A DNA stretch of 5,444 bases from Modestobacter sp. (GTDB lineage Bacteria > Actinomycetota > Actinomycetes > Mycobacteriales > Geodermatophilaceae): the NCBI GenBank assembly GCA_025965635.1, contig JAOPWO010000064.1, forward strand, positions 1 to 5,444, given 5' to 3'. Made by a program: the position numbers and the translations under genes. Under the pieces are notes generated by a model that was given only the letters and a program-made list of their open reading frames with translations, was not told the DNA's origin and made no database searches. Positions 1 to 5,117 of the stretch are shown piece after piece (within the stretch, counting starts at the first letter, position 1; the number at the start of each line of letters is the position of its first letter).

Positions 1-2367
1 GGCGGTGGCGGCGGACGTGGTGGCGGCGGCGGACGTCCGCCGGGCGGTGGCCGGCCGGCTGCGCGCCCGGCCGGTGGAGGCGGCGGCATGCGGAAGCGCA
101 CCGCCCGGCAGAAGCGGCGTCGGATCCTGGGCTGGCTCGCCGGCATCGTGGCCGGGATGGCCGTGCTGCTCGGTGTCTTCGTCGCCGTCGTCTACGCCTC
201 CACCGAGGTGCCGACGCCCGACTCGATCCAGAGCGACCAGACGACCGTCGTCTACTACGCCGACGGCACCACGGAGATGGCCCGGCTCGCGGCCGACGAC
301 GGCAACCGCACCAACGTCGGCCTGGACCAGGTGTCCGAGCCCGCGCGCAATGCGATCCTCGCCGCGGAGAACCGGAACTTCTACTCCGACCCCGGCATCT
401 CCTTCACCGGCATCGCCCGGGCCGCGTGGAACAACCTCACCGGTGGTTCCACGCAGGGCGGGTCGACGATCACCCAGCAGTACGTGAAGAACGCCTTCCT
501 GAACTCCGACCAGACGTTCAGCCGCAAGTTCAAGGAGCTCTTCCTCGCCGTCAAGCTGGACAACCAGTACTCCAAGGACGACATCCTGGAGAACTACCTG
601 AACACCATCTACTTCGGCCGCGGGGCCTACGGCATCGAGGTGGCCGCCACCACGTACTTCGGCGTCCCCGCCGCTCAGCTGACCGCCGAGCAGGGCGCCG
701 TGCTGGCCGTGCTGGTGCGCAGCCCCAGCGGCAACGACCCGGAGACCAACCCCGAGGGCGCGCAGCAGCGCTGGGGGCTGGTGCTCGACGCGATGGTGGA
801 GGAGGGGTGGCTGGAGACCGGGGCCCGCGCCGCGGCCGTCTACCCGCCCGTGCAGCCCAAGGGCACGACGAACCTCAACACCCCGGAGGGGCCCGAGGGC
901 CTGATCGTGGAGCAGGTCCGCAAGGAGCTGGAGGCCGACCACGGTTACGAGCCCGAGGACGTCGACGCCGGCGGACTGCGGATCACCACCACGGTGGACA
1001 GGGCCCGCCAGGAGGCCGCGGAGAACGCGGTCACCACCGTGATGGAGGGCGAGCCGGAGGAGCTGCGGCAGGCGCTGGTCTCGATCGACCCGCGGACCGG
1101 GGGTGTCGTCGCCTACTACGGCGGGGCGTCCGGCTCGGGCTTCGACTACGCCTCCAACGCCTACCGTCAGCCCGGCTCGTCGATGAAGCCCTACGCGCTG
1201 GCCGCCGGGCTGGAGCAGGGCATCAGCGTGACCGCCCGCCGCGACGGCAGCTCCCCGCAGGAGTTCCCCGACCGCCCCGGGCAGCCGGTGACCAACTCCA
1301 GCAACGCGCAGTGCGGGGCGTGCACGCTGACCGAGGCCATCGTCCGGTCGCTGAACACGACCTTCTACGGGCTGGCCTACGAGGTCGGGCCGGACAACGT
1401 CCGCGACACCGCGATCCGGGCCATGGACCTGCCGCAGCAGTGGGACGCCCCCGGCAACCCGGAGATCGACGGCAAGCCGGTGCTGAGCCGGGACGGCTTC
1501 ACCGGTGGTGCCATCGGCATCGGCGAGTACGAGCTCCGGCCGATCGACCAGGCCCACGGCTTCGCGACCTTCGCCGCCGGCGGCCTGGAGCGGGACCCGC
1601 ACTTCGTCGCCCGGGTGACCGACAGCGCCGGGACGGTGCTGGTGGAGAAGAACGGTGACCCCGGCGAGCAGGCGATCCCGGCGGACGTCGCGAACGACGT
1701 CACCTTCGCCCTCGAGGGCGTGGCCGGCGCCGCCAAGCGTGCGCTGGACGGCAACCGCCCGGTGGCCAGCAAGACCGGCACGCAGGGGCTGAACCGCACC
1801 GACAACTCCGACGCCTGGATGGTCGGGTACACCCCGTCGATGTCCACCGCGGTCTGGATGGGCTCGGACGCCCGGCTGCCGATCAAGAACGTCTCCGGCG
1901 CGATCATCTACGGCTCCGGTCTGCCCGGGCAGATCTGGAAGGAGTACATGGACGCGGCGCTGGCCGGTACGCCGGAGGAGCCGCTGCCGGCCAGGGCGAT
2001 CATCAGGGGCGACACCGGCAGGAGCGTGCCGGCGCCTGCGCCCAGGCCCGTGTCGACGCCGACCCCGGCGCGCCCGGCGCCGGACACCACGACCCGGGCA
2101 CCGGTGACCACCGCGCCGTCGACGACGACGGGTGAGCCCGGGAACGGCGTGGGCGGGGACCGCTACACCCCGGAGGACGAGGGGCAGGACCCCGGGAACG
2201 GCGGGAACGGCGGGAACGGCGGGGACGGCGGGAACGGCGGGAACGGCGGGAACGGCGGGAACGGTGGCGACGGCGGGGACGGCGGCGACCCGCAGCCGAC
2301 CGAGGGGGCCGGCGAGCTGCCCGCCGGCGCCGGGGCGAACGGCCCGCCGGCGCGCTCCGGCGGCTGA
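1..2367 (+). CDS. ponA: Bifunctional class A penicillin-binding protein (PonA1-type), probably 5'-partial
   Basis: Membrane-anchored peptidoglycan synthase that polymerises lipid II (GT51 glycosyltransferase) and cross-links stem peptides (penicillin-binding transpeptidase) outside the membrane. Residues are numbered from the Met at 88. A basic stretch 2-12 precedes a signal anchor at about 13-37. The GT51 domain spans about 50-230: catalytic Glu94 in AAENRNFY, GGSTITQQ 124-131, RKFKE 146-150, ILENYLN 166-172. The transpeptidase domain spans about 325-620: SSMK with nucleophile Ser364, SLN 421-423, KTGT 562-565. The tail is Thr/Pro-rich (640-682), then a Gly-Asn/Asp repeat (703-732). No PASTA domain is visible. 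The closest family I recognise is mycobacterial PonA1. Start: frame 1 has no stop and no start codon from 1 to 87 and reads as a Gly/Arg/Pro-rich cytoplasmic tail, so translation probably begins outside the window. The alternative is ATG 88, with GGAGG at 76-80 seven nt upstream, giving 759 aa. The function is secure; the start is not. Confidence 0.95.
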   Translation, partial: GGGGGRGGGGGRPPGGGRPAARPAGGGGGMRKRTARQKRRRILGWLAGIVAGMAVLLGVFVAVVYASTEVPTPDSIQSDQTTVVYYADGTTEMARLAADDGNRTNVGLDQVSEPARNAILAAENRNFYSDPGISFTGIARAAWNNLTGGSTQGGSTITQQYVKNAFLNSDQTFSRKFKELFLAVKLDNQYSKDDILENYLNTIYFGRGAYGIEVAATTYFGVPAAQLTAEQGAVLAVLVRSPSGNDPETNPEGAQQRWGLVLDAMVEEGWLETGARAAAVYPPVQPKGTTNLNTPEGPEGLIVEQVRKELEADHGYEPEDVDAGGLRITTTVDRARQEAAENAVTTVMEGEPEELRQALVSIDPRTGGVVAYYGGASGSGFDYASNAYRQPGSSMKPYALAAGLEQGISVTARRDGSSPQEFPDRPGQPVTNSSNAQCGACTLTEAIVRSLNTTFYGLAYEVGPDNVRDTAIRAMDLPQQWDAPGNPEIDGKPVLSRDGFTGGAIGIGEYELRPIDQAHGFATFAAGGLERDPHFVARVTDSAGTVLVEKNGDPGEQAIPADVANDVTFALEGVAGAAKRALDGNRPVASKTGTQGLNRTDNSDAWMVGYTPSMSTAVWMGSDARLPIKNVSGAIIYGSGLPGQIWKEYMDAALAGTPEEPLPARAIIRGDTGRSVPAPAPRPVSTPTPARPAPDTTTRAPVTTAPSTTTGEPGNGVGGDRYTPEDEGQDPGNGGNGGNGGDGGNGGNGGNGGNGGDGGDGGDPQPTEGAGELPAGAGANGPPARSGG
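4..36 (+). repeat. Imperfect tandem repeat encoding GGGGR / GGGGGR
   Basis: Two adjacent units, 4-18 (GGTGGCGGCGGACGT) and 19-36 (the same unit with one extra GGC codon), read in the ponA frame as GGGGR and GGGGGR. They resemble RGG-type low-complexity tails. The unit lengths of 15 and 18 nt are multiples of three, so expansion would preserve the reading frame. Confidence 0.6.
27..42. repeat. 16-bp perfect palindrome
   Basis: CGGCGGAC followed by its exact reverse complement GTCCGCCG. It lies in the Gly/Arg/Pro-rich 5' part of the ponA frame, where it would encode Gly-Gly-Arg-Pro-Pro codons. Such palindromes arise easily in G/C-only sequence. It could act as an operator only if ponA starts at 88. 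Confidence 0.35.
2194..2283 (+). repeat. 9-bp tandem repeat (10 units) in the ponA 3' end
   Basis: Ten contiguous 9-bp units of consensus GGGAACGGC encode Gly-Asn-Gly. Units 4, 9 and 10 carry GAC (Asp) in place of AAC, unit 8 ends in T and unit 9 begins GGC. The array makes the extracellular Gly-Asn/Asp tail of the penicillin-binding protein (residues 703-732 from the Met at 88). Because the period is three codons, slippage would alter tail length without frameshifting. The near-identity at nucleotide level, including the wobble base, suggests recent expansion or homogenisation. Confidence 0.95.
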
Positions 2368-2377
2368 TCCCGCCAGG

Positions 2378-2383
2378 CACACT
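2378..2383 (+). promoter_or_regulatory. Candidate -10 element for a leaderless GT87 transcript
   Basis: CACACT matches TANNNT except at the first base and ends 6 nt before the GTG at 2390. That spacing would place the transcription start on the start codon. No Shine-Dalgarno is visible in the 22-nt gap after ponA. No convincing -35 was identified. Read-through from ponA remains equally possible. Confidence 0.3.
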
Positions 2384-2389
2384 GACCGG

Positions 2390-3883
2390 GTGAGCACGAC
2401 GACGACGGGCCCGTCCGCCCCGGCCGACCAGCCGGGGGACGGGCCCGATCGCGTCGTCCCCAGCTGGACCGACCCGGTCGTCGCGCAGGCCAGCGAACTC
2501 GTCGGCGGTCCGTGGGGCCGGCACGCCGTCACCGGCCGGGCGTTGTTCTGGACCCCGCTGCGGGTCTGCCTGCTCTTCACCGTCGTCGTCCTCGGGCTGG
2601 CCTGGGCCAAGCAGGCACCCTGCGCCGACGGCGACTGGAGCGGCTCGAAGCAGTACACCCACTTCTGCTACTCCGACGCCGTCCCGCTGTTCGGGCTGCA
2701 CGGCCTGGAGACGGGGCAGGTGCCCTACCTGGACTCCGCGGTCGAGTACCCGGTGCTCACCGGGGGGTTCATGCAGGTGGCGGCCGTGATCGCCAGCAGC
2801 TGGGACCGGCTGGCCGCCTCGGCCGGACCGCTGCCGTCGGCGGTCCCGGTGGAGACCTACTACGTGGTCACCGCGCTGCTGCTGTCGATGTGCACCCTGC
2901 TGGTCATCCGGGGCGTCGTCGCCCTCGCCGGACGACGGCCGTGGGACGCGGCGATGGTGGCGCTCTCCCCCCTGCTGTTCGTGCACGCCTTCACCAACTG
3001 GGACGTGATGGCCATCGCGCTGGCCACGCTGGGCATGTGGGCCTGGGCGCGGGAGCACCCCGTGGCGGCGGGCCTGCTGCTCGGCCTGGGGACGGCGGCC
3101 AAGCTCTACCCGGTGCTGATCCTGGGCGTGCTGTTCGTGCTGTGCCTGCGGGCCGGCCGACTCGGGCCGTGGCTGCGCGCGGCGCTCGCCGCCGCCCTCG
3201 CCTGGCTGGTCGTGAACGTGCCCGTCGCGGTCCTCGCACCGGACAACTGGGCGCGCTTCTTCTCCCTCAGCGACACCCGGCCGGCGAACCCCGAGTCGAT
3301 CTGGGCGATGCTGCTGGCCCTCACCGACGACCACCTCCTGGACGGCCCGCTGGCCGAGGGGCAGGCCCCGTCGGTGCTCAACACGACGGTGGCGGTGCTG
3401 CTCGTGCTCGCCGCCACCGGCGTCGCCTGGCTCACGCTGGCCGCCCCGGTGCGCCCCCGGGTGCCCCAGGTGGCTTTCCTGATGGTCGCGGCGTTCCTGC
3501 TGCTGAACAAGGTGTGGAGCCCGCAGTACTCGCTGTGGCTGCTGCCGCTGGCGGTGCTGGCCCGGCCCGGCTGGCGCTCGCTGCTGGCCTGGCAGGCCAC
3601 CGAGGTGCTGGTCTGGGGGCTGACGATGCTGCACTACCTCGGCACCGACAACCGCGGCGTCGACGTGCGGTGGTTCTACACCGCGGTCACCGTCCGGGAC
3701 GCCGCCGTCGTCGTCCTGATGGCGCTCGTCGTCCGCTCCATCTGGCTGCCGGACACCGACCGGGTCCGGCTCAGCTGGCCCGGGACCGACGACCCCGCCG
3801 GCGGGGTGCTCGACCACGCCCCCGACGTGGTGACGCTGCGCCGGGAGCCGATCAGGCGGCCAGCGCACCTCGCAGCAGGCTGA
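2390..3883 (+). CDS. GT87-like polytopic membrane glycosyltransferase (DUF2029 type)
   Basis: A 497-residue integral membrane protein, most like GT-C-fold family 87 enzymes (relatives of mannosyltransferase PimE) and mycobacterial Rv0051, which also follows ponA1. Such enzymes use polyprenyl-phosphate-linked sugars on the outer face of the membrane. The acceptor here is unknown. Visible features: a polar N-terminal 50 residues, a first membrane segment at about 57-73, and about nine further hydrophobic segments between 156 and 452. Acidic residues that could be catalytic lie in the first exposed loop: Asp96 (YSDAVPL) and Asp115/Glu119 in LDSAVEYP. Cys78 and Cys93 in the same loop may form a disulfide. 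Later motifs are NWD 203-205, KLYP 238-241 and NKVWSPQY 373-380. I chose GTG 2390 because it directly precedes the conserved region and avoids ponA. A longer frame from 2132 would read the ponA repeat in the wrong frame. The last 32 bp overlap nfo. Family call fairly confident; substrate unknown. Confidence 0.87.
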   Translation: MSTTTTGPSAPADQPGDGPDRVVPSWTDPVVAQASELVGGPWGRHAVTGRALFWTPLRVCLLFTVVVLGLAWAKQAPCADGDWSGSKQYTHFCYSDAVPLFGLHGLETGQVPYLDSAVEYPVLTGGFMQVAAVIASSWDRLAASAGPLPSAVPVETYYVVTALLLSMCTLLVIRGVVALAGRRPWDAAMVALSPLLFVHAFTNWDVMAIALATLGMWAWAREHPVAAGLLLGLGTAAKLYPVLILGVLFVLCLRAGRLGPWLRAALAAALAWLVVNVPVAVLAPDNWARFFSLSDTRPANPESIWAMLLALTDDHLLDGPLAEGQAPSVLNTTVAVLLVLAATGVAWLTLAAPVRPRVPQVAFLMVAAFLLLNKVWSPQYSLWLLPLAVLARPGWRSLLAWQATEVLVWGLTMLHYLGTDNRGVDVRWFYTAVTVRDAAVVVLMALVVRSIWLPDTDRVRLSWPGTDDPAGGVLDHAPDVVTLRREPIRRPAHLAAG

Positions 3884-3885
3884 TC
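3850..3885. repeat. Inverted repeat spanning the convergent gene overlap
   Basis: GATCAG (3850-3855) and CTGATC (3880-3885) are exact inverted repeats separated by 24 nt. The left arm contains the nfo stop codon (TCA on the plus strand, 3852-3854) and the right arm contains the glycosyltransferase stop (TGA, 3881-3883). There is no T-run on either side, so intrinsic terminator activity is doubtful. Confidence 0.4.
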
Positions 3886-4667
3886 TCCGCGGCGTGGCTC
3901 GCCGCGTCGCCGGGGGTCTCCAGCACGATCGGGGCGCCGGCGGCGCGGGCGACCTCGACCAGCAGTTCCACCGGGATCTCCCCGTCGGTGAGCGGGGCGT
4001 GCCGGTCGCGGCCGGAGCCCGCCGGGTCGCGGCTGTTGTTCAGGTGGACCAGGTCGATCCGGCCGGTCACCGCGCGGACGTCGTCCACCACCCGGGACAG
4101 GTCCCACCCGGCGGCCCAGGCGTGGCAGGTGTCCAGGACGAACCCGGCGCCGAACTCGCCGACCGCCTCCCAGAGCCGGTCCAGCGCGCCCAGCTCCCGG
4201 GCCATCGCGTTGTCCCCGCCCGCGGTGTTCTCGATCAGCACCGGGAGCCCGGAGCCGCCGTCCTCGGCCTGCCGGGCGAACGTCTTGCGCCAGTTGTCCA
4301 CCCCGGTGGCCGGGTCGTCCTCGGCCAGCACGTGCCCGCCGTGCACGATCATCCCGCGGGCGCCGACGGCCACCGACGCGGCGGCGTGCTGGCCGAGCAG
4401 CTTGCGGCTGGGGATGCGGATCCGGTTGTTGGTGGAGGCGACGTTCAGCACGTAGGGGGCGTGCACGAAGACGGCGACGTCCCCGGCCAGCAGGGCCTCG
4501 GCGTCCGGCCGCGGCTTCGGCGCCTTCCACCCCTGCGGGTCGGCCAGGAAGACCTGGACGGCGTCGGCGTCCATCTCGGCGGCTCTGGCCAGCGGCCCGC
4601 CGTCCAGCAGTTCGTTCTCCTCGGTCAGGCCCGGTCCGACGTGGACCCCGATCAGTTGGTCTGCCAC
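3852..4667 (-). CDS. nfo: Deoxyribonuclease IV (endonuclease IV, AP endonuclease family 2)
   Basis: A 271-residue TIM-barrel enzyme that cleaves DNA 5' of abasic sites in base-excision repair, using a trinuclear zinc centre. All nine expected metal ligands are visible: His69 (VHAPY), His109 (VHGGH), Glu146 (IENTAGG), Asp179 and His182 (LDTCHAWAAG), His208 (LVHLNNS), Asp221 and His223 (GSGRDRHAP), and Glu250 (VLETPG). The length lies between the E. coli enzyme (285 aa) and the M. tuberculosis enzyme (252 aa). I chose the GTG at 4667-4665 because homologues begin just before the LIGxHV strand, here ADQLIGVHV. A longer frame up to 4832 would only translate the antisense of the rpsF leader. There is no Shine-Dalgarno, but TAGTGT lies 7 nt upstream, suggesting a leaderless mRNA. 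The gene converges on and overlaps the glycosyltransferase and diverges from rpsF. It looks intact and vertically inherited. Confidence 0.95.
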   Translation of the reverse strand: MADQLIGVHVGPGLTEENELLDGGPLARAAEMDADAVQVFLADPQGWKAPKPRPDAEALLAGDVAVFVHAPYVLNVASTNNRIRIPSRKLLGQHAAASVAVGARGMIVHGGHVLAEDDPATGVDNWRKTFARQAEDGGSGLPVLIENTAGGDNAMARELGALDRLWEAVGEFGAGFVLDTCHAWAAGWDLSRVVDDVRAVTGRIDLVHLNNSRDPAGSGRDRHAPLTDGEIPVELLVEVARAAGAPIVLETPGDAASHAAEISLLRGALAA

Positions 4668-4671
4668 CCCG

Positions 4672-4699
4672 GCGACACTAGTCAGCGCGCTGGTAGCCT
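4672..4699 (+). promoter_or_regulatory. Candidate promoter of the rpsF-ssb operon
   Basis: An extended -10, TGG followed by TAGCCT (4694-4699), lies 16 nt after GCGACA (4672-4677), which matches TTGACA at four of six positions. The predicted transcription start is near 4706, giving a leader of about 119 nt before rpsF. No better TANNNT match was found between here and the rpsF ribosome binding site. Confidence 0.5.
4675..4680 (-). promoter_or_regulatory. Candidate -10 of the nfo promoter
   Basis: On the minus strand this reads TAGTGT, a TANNNT match, with 7 nt (CGCCGGG) before the GTG start. Transcription would begin at or next to the start codon, giving a leaderless transcript as is common in Actinobacteria. 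The -35 region is weak. It overlaps the proposed rpsF -35 element on the opposite strand. Confidence 0.5.
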
Positions 4700-4769
4700 C
4701 GGCAGAGCGTCTCGAGCGGGCTCCCGCCTGCCCGGATGCGTCGTTCCACGTCACACACGCATGTACGAC

Positions 4770-4812
4770 CCTCCTGCTGCAGATGTCCTGCAGCCGCTGA
4801 GACCAGAGGAGG
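4770..4812 (+). promoter_or_regulatory. rpsF leader: anti-Shine-Dalgarno plus hairpin, candidate S6:S18 autoregulatory element
   Basis: CCTCCT (4770-4775) is the exact complement of the rpsF Shine-Dalgarno core AGGAGG (4807-4812). Immediately after it comes a perfect 7-bp hairpin, GCTGCAG (4776-4782), loop ATGTC, CTGCAGC (4788-4794). The two helices could stack end to end, leaving a 12-nt one-sided internal loop (4795-4806) on the 3' strand. CCG occurs at 4794-4796, at the edge of this loop, and ACC at 4802-4804 within it. Known rpsF leaders in many bacteria form a stem with an asymmetric loop containing a CCG bound by the S6:S18 complex, which represses translation. The pairing is seen directly; the assignment to that family is inference. 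Confidence 0.55.
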
Positions 4813-4813
4813 T
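4807..4813 (+). promoter_or_regulatory. Strong ribosome binding site of rpsF
   Basis: AGGAGGT is a full match to the anti-Shine-Dalgarno of 16S rRNA. It lies 11 nt before the ATG at 4825 and fixes the rpsF start. It is much stronger than any site for the other genes in the window and is the target of the leader pairing. Confidence 0.85.
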
Positions 4814-4824
4814 GGGGTTTCTCC

Positions 4825-5115
4825 ATGCGCAACTACGAACTGATGGTCATCCTCGACCCTGAGCTCGAAGAGCGGACCATCGCTCCCAGCCTCGACCGGT
4901 TCCTGACCGTCGTCACGACCCGGGGCGGGACGATCGGCAAGGTCGACATCTGGGGCCGTCGCCGGCTCGCCTACGAGATCAACAAGCGTCCTGAGGGCAT
5001 CTACGCCGTCATCGACATCAACGCCGAGCCGTCTGCGGTCGCTGAGCTCGACCGTCAGCTGAACCTCAACGAGTCGGTGCTGCGCACGAAGCTGATGCGC
5101 CCCGAGGCCCACTGA
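4825..5115 (+). CDS. rpsF: 30S ribosomal protein bS6
   Basis: A 96-residue protein of the usual bS6 length. It binds the central domain of 16S rRNA together with bS18 on the platform of the small subunit. Diagnostic stretches are MRNYELMVILDPELEE at the start (first beta strand), DIWGRRRLAYEI at 41-52, the KRPEGIYAVIDI strand at 54-65, and LNLNESVLRTKLMR at 79-92. The C-terminal tail is very short. ATG 4825 is preceded by AGGAGGT at the right distance. The gene opens the conserved rpsF-ssb-rpsR-rplI operon. Its stop is 2 nt before the ssb ATG, so the two are probably translationally coupled. A structured leader just upstream suggests feedback control by S6:S18. Confidence 0.98.
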   Translation: MRNYELMVILDPELEERTIAPSLDRFLTVVTTRGGTIGKVDIWGRRRLAYEINKRPEGIYAVIDINAEPSAVAELDRQLNLNESVLRTKLMRPEAH

Positions 5116-5117
5116 CC

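Noticed and set aside
426..1658. 410-codon plus-strand open frame inside ponA
   Set aside because: Out of frame with the conserved PBP motifs; Arg/Gly/Ala-rich shadow.
2308..2328. GC-rich hairpin near the ponA stop (GCCGGCG / CGCCGGC, 7-nt loop) as a terminator
   Set aside because: It is inside the coding region, 37 nt before the stop, with no T-run after it. Such dyads are common in Gly/Ala/Pro codons.
2132..2389. N-terminal extension of the glycosyltransferase back into ponA
   Set aside because: The extension would be the ponA repeat read in the wrong frame (Gly-Thr-Ala repeats) and overlaps ponA by over 230 bp; family members start close to the polar segment after 2390.
2003..3868. 621-codon antisense open frame across the ponA tail and the glycosyltransferase gene
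   Set aside because: Composition is Arg/Gly/Pro/His-rich with no recognisable domain, and part of it is only the 9-bp repeat read backwards (Arg-Arg-Ser repeats). Typical shadow of GC-rich coding DNA.
2512..4455. 647-codon plus-strand open frame across the glycosyltransferase and nfo
   Set aside because: It crosses two well-supported genes in another frame or strand and has Ala/Gly/Arg-rich shadow composition without motifs.
4668..4832. N-terminal extension of nfo to 4832
   Set aside because: It would be antisense to the rpsF leader and ribosome binding site and has no counterpart in endonuclease IV, which starts just before the LIGxHV strand.
4678..5112. 144-codon antisense frame over rpsF
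   Set aside because: No motif or ribosome binding site, and it lies over a highly conserved gene; shadow frame.
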